Source: a virus. Taken from it: a stretch of DNA of 42,195 nt. Both the position numbers and the translations under genes were made by a program. The stretch lies in IMG/VR virus record IMGVR_UViG_3300042458_000993, positions 1 to 42,195 of that record. One strand, written 5' to 3'. Below the pieces are notes generated by a model. It was not told the DNA's origin. It made no database searches and saw only the letters and a list, made by a program, of their open reading frames with translations. This document shows positions 1 to 8,858 of this stretch, in pieces; the first letter of the stretch is position 1; each line of letters begins with the position of its first letter.

Positions 1-1060
1 TACGAGCAACATCAAGCCAGATAAAACCTGGTTCTCCATTTTCTGTAATTAAATCTACATAGTCTTCATACTTTGTTCCTACTTCTGCTGAAATAGAATT
101 ATTAGACATCCAAGCCCAACCTGGATTTTCTGGATCAAATGAGTTGCGCTCTGGGAACATCTCTGAGTTCTTTAGATTCATAAATGTTTCATCCCCTGCA
201 TTACCCAAAGCAAGAGTTGCTGATCTACGAACATTGCCTGATACAACGCAAGTACCAATAAGGTTTACTAAGTCTACAATGGCACGAGAATCTAGTGTTT
301 CTCCGCCTCTGGAGCCGATTACACGGTCTATCTGGTCGTGCAACTTGATAAGAGGTGCAGGTCCTGATGCAACGCCTCCAAAGCCCTTGATAGGGGCTCC
401 TAGGGGTCTGATCAAATCATAGTTAAATTTCTGAATACTCTGGTTTGCTCTTAAATATGAATTGATCAGAAGTCTAACTGATTCTACCCAACCTTCACGA
501 GTGTCTGGGATTTCAAAGATCTCTTCTGGTTCTGTTGGGGTGTAGATTGAAAAATTCTTATCCTGTCCAACTGTATCAAACCCTACACCAATGCCAAGCA
601 TCAATGCATCCATAACCCAAGCAAACAAGGCTCCTGGATCATTCTTATCAAGGTCCTTTGTTGATACCATTGCACAGTTTTGTAGTGCTGCTGAGTTCTT
701 CTTCTCCATAGTCATAGGAGTTCCAAATGCCCACATACCTCGGCCTGGTGGTGTCCACTTTAATTCAAACATTCTTTGGAATGCTTCTTGTGCTGACTTC
801 TGAGCCTTGTAGTCATTCCACGGTAGGCGGTTTTCTTTAGCGTGATTCTTTTGAACTGAATACATACCCTCGATTACACGACGACAAACCTCATGCCATC
901 TCTCTTTGGTTCCATCTTCCTTCATTCTTGAGTAAGTACGAATAAAAGTAATTTCTCCAAGTGAATTTTCTGCTGCATCTTTAAACCCAAATGGGCTTGC
1001 TTGGTTCTTGTACTTTTCTACGAAGTCCTCTGGAAGTTTAAAACTAAAAAAATCTGACAT
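1..1060 (-). CDS. nrdJ: Class II (adenosylcobalamin-dependent) ribonucleoside-triphosphate reductase, N-terminal part, cut by the window edge
   Basis: Reads leftward from an ATG at 1060 and is open to base 1, giving about 353 residues. The family reduces ribonucleoside triphosphates to deoxynucleotides using a B12 radical and needs no second subunit, so it would supply dNTPs for phage replication. Seen: 'LQNCAMVST' with Cys129 (expected first redox cysteine), 'PDTREGWVES', 'RPLGAPIKGFGG', 'ASGPAPLI' and 'SGNVRRSATLAL', in the order I know from Lactobacillus leichmannii RTPR. The C-terminal catalytic cysteines lie outside the window. GAAAGGACG sits about 10 bases before the ATG. Family assignment is firm; monomeric RTPR type is likely. 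Confidence 0.9.
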   Translation of the reverse strand, partial: MSDFFSFKLPEDFVEKYKNQASPFGFKDAAENSLGEITFIRTYSRMKEDGTKERWHEVCRRVIEGMYSVQKNHAKENRLPWNDYKAQKSAQEAFQRMFELKWTPPGRGMWAFGTPMTMEKKNSAALQNCAMVSTKDLDKNDPGALFAWVMDALMLGIGVGFDTVGQDKNFSIYTPTEPEEIFEIPDTREGWVESVRLLINSYLRANQSIQKFNYDLIRPLGAPIKGFGGVASGPAPLIKLHDQIDRVIGSRGGETLDSRAIVDLVNLIGTCVVSGNVRRSATLALGNAGDETFMNLKNSEMFPERNSFDPENPGWAWMSNNSISAEVGTKYEDYVDLITENGEPGFIWLDVAR

Positions 1061-1097
1061 AATGTGTATCGTCCTTTCAAAAACGGATTAAGTGTTA

Positions 1098-1130
1098 ATT
1101 ATAGCAGAGTTTTATAAAAAGCAAAACTCT
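1098..1130 (-). promoter_or_regulatory. Extended -10 promoter with an 8-bp inverted repeat, upstream of the reductase gene
   Basis: On the minus strand TGC-TATAAT occupies 1106-1098, giving a leader of about 30 bases with a ribosome site. Directly upstream, AGAGTTTT (1106-1113) and AAAACTCT (1123-1130) form a perfect inverted repeat in the spacer region. It could be an operator, or a weak end hairpin for the operon ending at 1157, though no T-run follows. Confidence 0.5.
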
Positions 1131-1156
1131 CCCTAAAGTTGTTATTTACAGTTAGT

Positions 1157-1738
1157 TTACAATGTTTGCCAGTGTAGGTATTTTCTGTAGTCTCCGTGAC
1201 CAATAACATTTGAGTCAACCCACCAATCTTCGTGAAAAGATCTGTGAACTAAAGAGTATCCAAAAGAATCCAAGATTTCTCTTTGTGCATCTCTAATTGA
1301 ATCATTTCTCCAATACATATTTGCATCGTGCTCAAAAGTAATTAAAGTAAATCTATACGTGTTTAGTGGAACTGCTATTAATCCTTGAAGTGTCCAATGA
1401 CTATTTCCAACTGGCCTACCGTAATTATCATAACCAGCATCTATGTCTAATTGTAGATAGTCAATTTGTTTTGGAAAGTTGTTTTTTTCAAAGTAGTCTA
1501 CATAGTTAAAGGCAAGAGCATCACCCATACAAGGGTTTTTTCTATTAGAATTAAATTCATCTCTCATAGACTCAACTATTTCAAATGAAACCCCAGTCCA
1601 GTCATAGTCTTGCTCTAACGAAAAAGTGTTATTACCATTGCTATAGTGTGCTGCACCCAACTCTACATAATATCCATTTTTCTTTTTATCTAAAATATCA
1701 ATTACAAACTGTTCTTGCTGTGTTATGTTATGTATCAT
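1157..1738 (-). CDS. FkbM-family-like SAM-dependent methyltransferase
   Basis: 193 residues. An N-terminal SAM-binding pattern 'YYVELGAAHYSNGNNTF' (residues 23-39) is followed by 'LEQDYDWTGVSFE', the usual motif I / motif II spacing of FkbM (Methyltransf_21) proteins, and by 'DYLQLDIDAG' further on. The family O-methylates sugars or small molecules; the substrate here is unknown. ATGA overlap with the upstream oxygenase gene, so it is the last gene of the oxygenase operon. A surface sugar or a modified tail protein are plausible targets by context only. Confidence 0.7.
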   Translation of the reverse strand: MIHNITQQEQFVIDILDKKKNGYYVELGAAHYSNGNNTFSLEQDYDWTGVSFEIVESMRDEFNSNRKNPCMGDALAFNYVDYFEKNNFPKQIDYLQLDIDAGYDNYGRPVGNSHWTLQGLIAVPLNTYRFTLITFEHDANMYWRNDSIRDAQREILDSFGYSLVHRSFHEDWWVDSNVIGHGDYRKYLHWQTL

Positions 1739-2301
1739 TTAAATAACTCTTTCTTTAGTCTTGTTGGAGAATCCTCTGTTCCACGTATAAAAACAGTAGA
1801 GAAGTATCTTATTGTATCATCTAGGACTGGCAGAGAGCCGTGGACTATGTGCCCCCCGTGTATATATAATGCATTTGCTTTTGGTTTAATTGTAATTTTT
1901 AGATCTGGATAATCTAACTCCCCGCCTAAATAGTCATCATTATAATACAAACAAAATCCATATCCTATGTAGTATGGCAAATCTGGAATCCACTGGTCTG
2001 CGTGGTGTTTAATAAAGTCACCTTTTTTATATCTTTGCAAATGTGTCTTTTCAGGATAGTAAGAATAGGACTCAAAAAGATTTCTCATCTTATCGTTTAT
2101 TAAATCAAAAACATTTGTTGATTTAAAGTATAGGTTTTTTCCATACCAAAAATCTGGAGTTTTATTTTCATCCCTTGCTGCTTCATCAAACCAATCTTCT
2201 TCTGGAGTATTGTTGATTATAGTATAAACATCGGCAAGTTCTTGCTCTGTTAAAAATTCTTCTACTTCATATACATCATCATAAAGTTTATTTATTTTCA
2301 T
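1735..2301 (-). CDS. 2OG-Fe(II) oxygenase, prolyl-4-hydroxylase type
   Basis: 188 residues. Double-stranded beta-helix dioxygenase core: iron ligands H100-x-D102 and distal H154, with R165 placed to bind the 2-oxoglutarate carboxylate. The 'YYNDDYLGGE' segment after the HxD motif recurs through this locus and is typical of the P4H-like phage group. Such enzymes hydroxylate a C-H bond using O2 and 2-oxoglutarate, releasing succinate and CO2. Substrate unknown. GGAG lies just upstream of the ATG; it is translationally coupled to the methyltransferase that follows. Confidence 0.85.
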   Translation of the reverse strand: MKINKLYDDVYEVEEFLTEQELADVYTIINNTPEEDWFDEAARDENKTPDFWYGKNLYFKSTNVFDLINDKMRNLFESYSYYPEKTHLQRYKKGDFIKHHADQWIPDLPYYIGYGFCLYYNDDYLGGELDYPDLKITIKPKANALYIHGGHIVHGSLPVLDDTIRYFSTVFIRGTEDSPTRLKKELFK

Positions 2302-2312
2302 ATTTCTCCAAA

Positions 2313-2975
2313 TTATTTACCACTAAGTATGTGGTTTACCTCTATGTGATTTATATTTACATGCTTTGGTAACTCAGATACCCACCTAATGCACTCTGCC
2401 ATATCTTCTGCTGTTAATGCAGCATTCTTTTTTTCTTCTTGTGTATCTATTGTACCTGGACAAATTTCAGTAATCTTAATTCCATATTCTGGAAACTCTA
2501 ATCTCATAGTATCTACAAGAGCCATCATACCTCTTTTAGCGTTAGTATAGTTTCCTCCTGATCTATATGGAAACTTTCCACCCAAAGAACTAATAAAAAT
2601 AATTGTAGGAGATTCTGACTTTTTCATAGAAGGAACAAATAGTTGTGAAAGATACATTGGACCAGATACATTTATATCATACGCTATTCTAAAGTTATCC
2701 ATTGTTTCATTAATTATATGAGTAGGACCTGATCCTCCTCCTGCATTATTAACAAGCAAGTCAAGAGTTATGTCACTATACTTTTCGTGAAACCTTTTAA
2801 TCTCATCAGCGCTAGTTATGTCCAGTCTATAAACTTCAACATTATCAGAAACTAAATTAATAACTTTAGACAAATCTCTAGAAACAGCAATAACCTTGTA
2901 TCCGTTTTCAGATAAAAGTTTTACAGTGGCATAGCCAACGCCTTTACTGGCACCTGTAACTATTGCTGTTTTCAC
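2313..2975 (-). CDS. Short-chain dehydrogenase/reductase (SDR)
   Basis: 220 residues, a normal length for classical SDRs. Seen: TGASKGVG (residues 7-14) for the dinucleotide, NNAG (76-79), catalytic Ser near 129-130, and Tyr143-x3-Lys147 in 'YTNAKRG'. It should be an NAD(P)-dependent oxidoreductase of an alcohol or ketone, perhaps a sugar. GTG start two bases after the upstream stop (TAA-GTG), hence coupled translation. Placed among oxygenases, it might oxidise their hydroxylated product; this is inference. Confidence 0.85.
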   Translation of the reverse strand: MKTAIVTGASKGVGYATVKLLSENGYKVIAVSRDLSKVINLVSDNVEVYRLDITSADEIKRFHEKYSDITLDLLVNNAGGGSGPTHIINETMDNFRIAYDINVSGPMYLSQLFVPSMKKSESPTIIFISSLGGKFPYRSGGNYTNAKRGMMALVDTMRLEFPEYGIKITEICPGTIDTQEEKKNAALTAEDMAECIRWVSELPKHVNINHIEVNHILSGK

Positions 2976-3710
2976 TTACATCCCCTGAGATTTGTTAAGA
3001 TCCATTCCATTATGAATCCAGTGTGCAGGAACCATATATTTAAAACCAGACTTCACAATATGTGCTGTATGAAAGTATGGAGGAAATGCTGGGAATATGA
3101 TAACGCTATTTGCTTTTGGTTTTAGTCCAAAATCAATTGCTTTATTTGCTACAGATATATCATAGTCTAAGTCTACTGCTGGTGCAGATCCTTTAGAGAA
3201 TCCATCAGAACTTGTCCATCCACCATCATAATCCTTTAATTGAAAAGAGATTTCTCCCCCTTCGCAGTCATCATTTAGATACATTACGAGAGAGTATCTC
3301 AAAGTTTTGTCTCCGTCTAATTGATCAAAGTGTGCACCCATACCTGTTCCAGTGTTATATTTTTTTATATTAAAGGTTGGGAAAATTCTTGGTTCATCAA
3401 AATCTCCAATAGATGTAGCATAGTCTTTGCAAACATTATACAAAGTATTCATTATTGAATCATAAATATACTTGCTTTTTTCTCCTACTTCTCCTTCAAA
3501 CTTGTTTATTGCATTAATATCAAATGTCTTTGTTTCGCCATAAATAAAACTTTTATCATTAGATGATGTCCAAGGGTTCCAAACATTTACCCCAGTTTCA
3601 TTGTTTGAATCAAGGTAGTCTAACTCCTTTAGTGTTGACTGAAACTTATCAAAATTATCTATTGCATCTGTATAGTAATAAACCTTTGGGTCTAATATTT
3701 CTTTATTCAT
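2976..3710 (-). CDS. 2OG-Fe(II) oxygenase with Lys in place of the 2OG-binding Arg
   Basis: 244 residues. H127-x-D129, then 'YLNDDCEGGE', then distal H214. Ten residues later, where most relatives have Arg, there is K224 ('SGFKYM'). Collagen prolyl-4-hydroxylases also use Lys here, so the enzyme may well be active. A roughly 30-residue insertion (about 158-190) separates the core strands and is absent from neighbours. Strong AGGAGG ribosome site before the ATG. Confidence 0.82.
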   Translation of the reverse strand: MNKEILDPKVYYYTDAIDNFDKFQSTLKELDYLDSNNETGVNVWNPWTSSNDKSFIYGETKTFDINAINKFEGEVGEKSKYIYDSIMNTLYNVCKDYATSIGDFDEPRIFPTFNIKKYNTGTGMGAHFDQLDGDKTLRYSLVMYLNDDCEGGEISFQLKDYDGGWTSSDGFSKGSAPAVDLDYDISVANKAIDFGLKPKANSVIIFPAFPPYFHTAHIVKSGFKYMVPAHWIHNGMDLNKSQGM

Positions 3711-3720
3711 TTAACTCCTC

Positions 3721-4380
3721 CTAGTACCTATTGTTTTCATAATGATCTTTGTCTTTTATAAAACCTACAAGAACATATCTTGTTGGTCCTTCTGCTACAT
3801 AGTTTACTCCATGCTCATACTCTTTATTCCCTGGAAAAAACAACATTGTTCCTGGCTTGGGCTTTAACTTTATATCCAAATTTGGGAAAAATAGTTCACC
3901 CTCTAAATAGTCATCATTTATATATACAATTGTAGCATATTTAATAGAGGGGTCTGTGTTTTGATCTGTGTGTGATTTTAACTCTACGCCTGGCTGCATT
4001 CTTTGAATTGTTGCAAGTCCACTTAAATGTAATGTTGAGTCTGAGTCAATTACCATTGAATTTAAAACCTCATACATTGGATGGTATATTTCATGATTAG
4101 ATATATTAAAATTTTTATCTTTCCAGTTTTGTGTAATTTCAAACTTACCTTCAGCAACAAGGTTTTCTACATCATCTCTTCCAAATTTTTTCATACAAAA
4201 TGTTTTTAAGTTAGCGTGGTATTCTACTTCCCAATCTTCTTGCGATGTACTATCTATAATACTGTTTAGAGTATTTAACTGATCTTTTGACAAAAAGTTT
4301 TCAACCGATATTAGTTCTGAGGTAATTTCTTCAAAAGAGTATCCGCTTTCTTTTAATTGTTTTTTAAAAGAATCAATCAT
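3721..4380 (-). CDS. 2OG-Fe(II) oxygenase
   Basis: 219 residues from the ATG at 4380. That start is preferred because it overlaps the upstream stop; an in-frame TTG at 4389 would add three residues. H137-x-D139, 'YINDDYLEGE', distal H190, R201. The 'FFPGNKEYEHG' stretch closely resembles 'FFPGDKEYIHG' of the protein at 5988-6659, so the two look like paralogues within the cluster. Confidence 0.85.
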   Translation of the reverse strand: MIDSFKKQLKESGYSFEEITSELISVENFLSKDQLNTLNSIIDSTSQEDWEVEYHANLKTFCMKKFGRDDVENLVAEGKFEITQNWKDKNFNISNHEIYHPMYEVLNSMVIDSDSTLHLSGLATIQRMQPGVELKSHTDQNTDPSIKYATIVYINDDYLEGELFFPNLDIKLKPKPGTMLFFPGNKEYEHGVNYVAEGPTRYVLVGFIKDKDHYENNRY

Positions 4381-5128
4381 TATCAACATCTTCTATCTTG
4401 TATTTATTTCCGTCTTTATCTAACTTGTATCCTTCTTTTAACAAGTCTTGCCACTCTGCTCTTTCAATCTCTTGCTGGGCTCTTGTTGCTTTCATTTCTG
4501 CAGCCCAAGCATCTCTTAATTCTTGTGGGTAAGCATCCTCTTCACGATCATCCCAGAAAGATCCGATGGTGTATCTTACTCCACTTTCAATCAAAGTTAC
4601 TTCGTGCATATTGCTAAATCCCCCGTCAAATACGGCAAGCATTCCAACCTTTGGCTGAATCTCTATTTCTTGTCCTGGGAACTTTAATAGTCCGCCCTCA
4701 AAGTCATCATTTAAGTAAAGGAATCCAGCATATCTGCTTCTTGTAAATGCTCCAGACTTTCCTTCAGCATCTGTGTTGTCTGAGTGTATTCTTGCATATG
4801 CTCCAGGCTCCCACTTTTGTGTGTGATATCCAATTTTACAAATTGTTTTTGGATCAAGGTCGTGAACTGAAGCAATTGCTTCTGGCATTGCTTTTTCAAT
4901 GTCTGAAAAAATAGTTGGAGATAATCCAGCATCAAGCACCTCTTGATCGTTATCTTGTGGAAGGACAGAAGAGTATGACTCATAAAATGATATAGGCATC
5001 CAGGACAACTTTTCACTTTCTGCTTGAGCATCAAGTGCTTGAATCATTTTTTTACACTCTTCATCACTAATAAAGTTTTCATAAACAACTATATCTTTTG
5101 TTATTCTTTTTTTATTATTTAGATTCAT
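4373..5128 (-). CDS. 2OG-Fe(II) oxygenase with charged C-terminal tail
   Basis: 251 residues. H115-x-D117, 'YLNDDFEGG' (followed by Leu, not the usual Glu), distal H175, R185. After the core come about 55 residues rich in Glu, Lys and Asp ('AEMKATRAQQEIERAEWQ'), probably helical, which the other oxygenases here lack; this may mediate binding to a partner. Start overlaps the upstream stop as ATGA; it overlaps the next gene as well. Confidence 0.83.
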   Translation of the reverse strand: MNLNNKKRITKDIVVYENFISDEECKKMIQALDAQAESEKLSWMPISFYESYSSVLPQDNDQEVLDAGLSPTIFSDIEKAMPEAIASVHDLDPKTICKIGYHTQKWEPGAYARIHSDNTDAEGKSGAFTRSRYAGFLYLNDDFEGGLLKFPGQEIEIQPKVGMLAVFDGGFSNMHEVTLIESGVRYTIGSFWDDREEDAYPQELRDAWAAEMKATRAQQEIERAEWQDLLKEGYKLDKDGNKYKIEDVDND

Positions 5129-5991
5129 TTTATCCTTCTTTCTTTGTCAGCATTACTTTTGTTAGGATTTTCATCTCTAAATTTTTGCATAATGTCTGGT
5201 TGCATTTCTGCCCAAACATCTTTACCAAACTCTTTTTCTTTTTCAAACCACTCAGGATCTCCTACAGAATACTTCATCCAATACATCCTAGAAAGGTATT
5301 TACTTGCTCCTGTTGCTGGCATTACTCCATGAAGATATACACTGTCTCCATTTTTTAGTATTTCAGGGTGCCCAGAAGGGAAAACAAGAAAGTCTCCAGC
5401 CTCTGGCTTATACTTATATGCCTCTCCATTTACAATAAAATCAATCTCTCCACCCTCATAATCATCATTAAAATAAGCAAGGGCTGTTATAGCAAACTTG
5501 TATCCTGGACTAATGATAGGCTCTCTAATATAGTCTGAATGATATGTCATTGCAATTGGGTCATCAATGTCTGTTCTATATCTTGCTATAGATGGTCCAG
5601 TCATTTGCCACTCTTCTTTAGTTTCACCATCATTTGACAATACCGTTTTTGTTTTGTCAAGGTCTACACCATTACGTGAAGCATAGTCTTCCGTAACTAA
5701 ATGAAAATTCTTAAAAAGTTCAAGGATTGCGAGTCTTTGTAGTTCTTCTTTTTCTGTTTTTGTTTCTATTTTCTCAAGGTAGTCAACGCTTAATCTGTGT
5801 GGATGATCTGTAAATGTAGGATTTAGATATTCTCCAAAATGAGACCATTTTGTCCAAGGACTAAACAATCCATCATCTTCTCCGTTAGATTCCTTTAGTT
5901 GAGAATATGTAGCATTAATATCTTTAAAAACATTTTTATAAACAAATATCTTAGGGTAAACCTCAACTGGATTTAGATCAGAATTTATCAT
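5125..5991 (-). CDS. 2OG-Fe(II) oxygenase, longer form
   Basis: 288 residues, the longest oxygenase in the cluster. H151-x-D153, 'YFNDDYEGGE', distal H221 and K231 in the 2OG carboxylate position ('GASKYL'). The longer N-terminal half and a charged C-terminal tail of about 45 residues suggest a distinct substrate or partner. ATGA overlaps at both ends. Confidence 0.83.
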   Translation of the reverse strand: MINSDLNPVEVYPKIFVYKNVFKDINATYSQLKESNGEDDGLFSPWTKWSHFGEYLNPTFTDHPHRLSVDYLEKIETKTEKEELQRLAILELFKNFHLVTEDYASRNGVDLDKTKTVLSNDGETKEEWQMTGPSIARYRTDIDDPIAMTYHSDYIREPIISPGYKFAITALAYFNDDYEGGEIDFIVNGEAYKYKPEAGDFLVFPSGHPEILKNGDSVYLHGVMPATGASKYLSRMYWMKYSVGDPEWFEKEKEFGKDVWAEMQPDIMQKFRDENPNKSNADKERRIK

Positions 5992-6659
5992 GGCTGTCTA
6001 TCTCCTGTGTGCTTTAATATTTCCCAAAAGAATGGGCAGGTATACCTGAGCCCACTAGTTATCTCTGTTACTCCGTGAATATATTCCTTATCCCCTGGGA
6101 AAAAGTATGCTGCTCCACGCTTTGGTTTAAACTGAACTTTTTGTAAAGGAAAGTACAACTCTCCTCCTTCATAGTCATCATTAATATAAAACAAACTTGC
6201 GATATCATACTGAGGGAAATCATTTGGCTTTCCAGCATCTGGACCTTCATGAAGTTCTTTGTCTGCGTGAGGCCTCTGTAGTTGACCTGGAAGCCACTTA
6301 ACAATTGTTTGTCCTGTAGGTTGTGCTTTGACTTGAAAAAACTCTTCTACAATTGGTTTTAATCTTTCGACTAGACCAGAAATTACTGGAACTATTCTTG
6401 GATCGTTTTGGTTTAAAGATGGAGCACTAGCCACTCTGTCTTTCCAAAATCCAGCATCATAGACAACTGTTCCATTTTCATTTACGTGGCTTTGTGTTTG
6501 ATCCCACACAGTCAAAGTTCTTGCTGCTTTGTCAAGCAATTCTAATTCTTCTTGAGTCATAAAATTTTCTAACTCGACAATATTTTCTTTACCATTACCA
6601 AACCATCCAGAAGGTGTCATTGATGGCTTTCTTATTACAACGTTGTCTGCATTATTCAT
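5988..6659 (-). CDS. 2OG-Fe(II) oxygenase with its own leaderless promoter
   Basis: 223 residues. H131-x-D133, 'YINDDYEGGE', distal H195, R205. Unlike its neighbours it has no Shine-Dalgarno site. TGG-TATAAT on the minus strand (hexamer at 6671-6666) ends exactly 6 bases before the ATG, so an mRNA from it would start at the A of the start codon. The promoter overlaps the last codons of the upstream gene. Confidence 0.85.
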   Translation of the reverse strand: MNNADNVVIRKPSMTPSGWFGNGKENIVELENFMTQEELELLDKAARTLTVWDQTQSHVNENGTVVYDAGFWKDRVASAPSLNQNDPRIVPVISGLVERLKPIVEEFFQVKAQPTGQTIVKWLPGQLQRPHADKELHEGPDAGKPNDFPQYDIASLFYINDDYEGGELYFPLQKVQFKPKRGAAYFFPGDKEYIHGVTEITSGLRYTCPFFWEILKHTGDRQP

Positions 6660-6661
6660 AA

Positions 6662-7390
6662 TTATATTATACCATTCTGTTTATTTTTTGTATTATCTTC
6701 TACCGATAACTTTAAAACCCTAACTTCGTGCTCACCCAGAGTTTCTCCTTTTTCGTTTACAGCATCTCTATACCAGTCTGTCCACTTTCCAGCAGAATTT
6801 ATCACTTGTGCTGCATCTCCATAAGATATATTCGCATCTACTCTTTTTCTATCTTCATCTTTATAATCAACAACTTCTATTGATGTATTGTTTAAATCTG
6901 AAAGAGAAATAGGAACTATTGTTGCAAGCGGAGTTCCCGCTTTAATAATAATGTTTTTGTTAGGTGATTTTGCTTTGATTGCTAATGGAAGAGGATTGTC
7001 ATAAAAAGATGTACTGACGATGTTTGACATTGTTTCAAAATCATTGCTAAAATAATTAACTGGATTAATAGTAAATATACTAACATTTTGTTCAGTTCTA
7101 AATATTAATCCAGTATTAAAACTTATAGATGATTGACCTCTTCCTCCATAGGATCCTTCTGGTGCTTTAATAATTTCAATATGTTCTGCAGTTTGATCAT
7201 TTACACCATCCCAAATAAACTCTATATCTTCAATACAGGAAAGACTCCATCCAACCACATTTGACTGTGTTACTGGAAAACATCTATAAGCGTGACCTTC
7301 GGAAGTTGCATCCATCCACTCTCTTTTTATAGACATCGGAGCAATATTAAATAAAGCACCATGAGATTTTTCAGCCGATATTTTAAACAC
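6662..7390 (-). CDS. DUF6065-like protein
   Basis: 242 residues. 'YRCFPVTQSNVVGWSL' (about 35-50), then a Trp-Asp-Gly ('FIWDGV') and later 'AGTPLATIVPIS' match my memory of DUF6065, an uncharacterised family often found near oxygenase and tail genes. It shares its plan with the protein at 8082-8858: a GY/GW motif, an 'INPVNYF' or 'MTPMNRF' strand, then GTP-x-x-x-x-x-P. Enzymatic or structural role unknown. Start overlaps the upstream stop. Confidence 0.6.
   Translation of the reverse strand: MFKISAEKSHGALFNIAPMSIKREWMDATSEGHAYRCFPVTQSNVVGWSLSCIEDIEFIWDGVNDQTAEHIEIIKAPEGSYGGRGQSSISFNTGLIFRTEQNVSIFTINPVNYFSNDFETMSNIVSTSFYDNPLPLAIKAKSPNKNIIIKAGTPLATIVPISLSDLNNTSIEVVDYKDEDRKRVDANISYGDAAQVINSAGKWTDWYRDAVNEKGETLGEHEVRVLKLSVEDNTKNKQNGII
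6666..6674 (-). promoter_or_regulatory. Extended -10 promoter for a leaderless mRNA
   Basis: TGG-TATAAT then six bases then the ATG at 6659. No convincing -35 is visible. An internal promoter within the oxygenase operon. Confidence 0.6.
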
Positions 7391-8073
7391 TATTCATTAT
7401 CCCATTTTGGATCATACATATCTGGGGTATGAAACTTTTTGCTGTAATCTAACATTGTAACAATTGAATATTTAGTTCCCGAAGTAACTGGCATAGCCTG
7501 ATGAGGATACATAAAGTTTGATGGAAAAATATACAAGTCTCCAGCCTGTGCTTTTATATTTAGGTCTTGTAGCCTAAAGTACAATTCCCCACCTTCGTAA
7601 TCATCATTGACATATGCGACAAGAGAAACTGTACAATTATATGAAAAGCCGTGATCGTGATGCTCTTTAAAGTGTTGTCCTGGACCATACTTTATAAAGT
7701 TAAATGCTTCCCAATACTTTAACGGCATAATGCTATGATCTCTTCTGTAGTCTTCCACTGCTGCAAACTGAGCATCATATACATCTTGCCAAATAGCCTG
7801 CAACTTTAGAGATTCTTCGCTAGGGTCTTGCTCTATGTCTGTTTTTTTAAATTTAAAGTCTACGCAGTCCCTATATTCTGGCATAAGTTTTTGATATCCA
7901 ACATACGCTGGCATCCAGTGGTATCTATTACCCTCTGGGGATAACTCTCCATATAAAGCAACTGATCCAAGGGCGTTTTCAAGTCTATTAATAACATCAA
8001 ACTCTTTTTTAATTACTCCTCTATAGCAAACTATTCCATTGCCTAGATTTACTTTTTCTGTCCATGTTTGCAT
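7390..8073 (-). CDS. 2OG-Fe(II) oxygenase, paralogue of the one at 8858-9571
   Basis: 227 residues. H138-x-D140, 'YVNDDYEGGE', distal H191, K201. It shares 'CVDFKFK', 'EAFNFIKYG', 'DHG' and 'YNCTVS' at matching positions with the protein at 8858-9571, so the pair look like a within-cluster duplication separated by a DUF6065-like gene. Shine-Dalgarno TAGGAG before the ATG. Confidence 0.85.
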   Translation of the reverse strand: MQTWTEKVNLGNGIVCYRGVIKKEFDVINRLENALGSVALYGELSPEGNRYHWMPAYVGYQKLMPEYRDCVDFKFKKTDIEQDPSEESLKLQAIWQDVYDAQFAAVEDYRRDHSIMPLKYWEAFNFIKYGPGQHFKEHHDHGFSYNCTVSLVAYVNDDYEGGELYFRLQDLNIKAQAGDLYIFPSNFMYPHQAMPVTSGTKYSIVTMLDYSKKFHTPDMYDPKWDNE

Positions 8074-8081
8074 TTTATCTC

Positions 8082-8858
8082 CTATTTATATTCTCTTCTT
8101 GACCATACTTTATTTTTATATACACCGCCGTCAGGCTGTCTATAAAACTTTCTATTTTCTATTAATTCGTTGTAGGCAGTAGACTGATCAAGATCTTCTA
8201 TTTTGTGCTCCCAATTTTCTCTTTTAAATGGAAGAACTTGTAGGTATGGAGTTCCTTCTGGGAGTGTTCCCTCCCAACCATCTGCAATAAAAAATGGGAA
8301 ACTGCCAAGAAGATGAACTTTATCAGAATCAACAACACCAGTTGTATTTATAAATGGGAGGTCAAATCTATTCATTGGTGTCATAAACAAAGCGCTATAG
8401 CCTTCTGGTAGTTTCATTCCCCAGTCTGCCATCCAAGCAAAGTGGTGTTTATAGTATCCTTTAGGGTGTTCAAACTGTGGCATTGGTGGTCTTGGCATAC
8501 AAAATTCTGTATACATTGGGTTCTCAACCTTAACATCTAAATACCCTGAACTATTTTTAGTAAATGTTAAATCGCAAGGAGTTTTAAAAACGTAGCCAGT
8601 TATAAATGCATCCATTATTGCTGGACAGGCTTTCCATGTAGGGATTCTTCCATAGTCGTCTACGGTTCCTTCTTTAGGAAATGGACAAACTTCTTTTGGT
8701 GCTTTGTAGTATTCTCCGTTTGGCATCTTTGCAAACCTGTCTGCATCCTTATACCAACCTGGAGTTTCTTTTTGTGTTGGAACAGGAACATTAACGCTAT
8801 TTTTATTTAGCCATGGCCTAAGTGGTTTAAATATAATTTTATTACTTTTTGTAGTCAC
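8082..8858 (-). CDS. DUF6065-like protein, second copy
   Basis: 258 residues. 'RIPTWKACPAIMDAFITGY' is followed by 'GYSALFMTPMNRFDLPF' and 'EGTPYLQVLPFKRENW'. I recognise this pattern from hypothetical proteins of aquatic phages. Same overall plan as 6662-7390, more divergent at the N-terminus. GTG start overlapping the upstream stop (TAGTG). Function unknown; placement between paired oxygenases suggests the two gene types were duplicated together. Confidence 0.55.
   Translation of the reverse strand: MTTKSNKIIFKPLRPWLNKNSVNVPVPTQKETPGWYKDADRFAKMPNGEYYKAPKEVCPFPKEGTVDDYGRIPTWKACPAIMDAFITGYVFKTPCDLTFTKNSSGYLDVKVENPMYTEFCMPRPPMPQFEHPKGYYKHHFAWMADWGMKLPEGYSALFMTPMNRFDLPFINTTGVVDSDKVHLLGSFPFFIADGWEGTLPEGTPYLQVLPFKRENWEHKIEDLDQSTAYNELIENRKFYRQPDGGVYKNKVWSRREYK

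Noticed and set aside
144-803. Rightward open frames over the first kilobase
   Set aside because: They are opposite to a well-supported ribonucleotide reductase frame that is open to the window edge.
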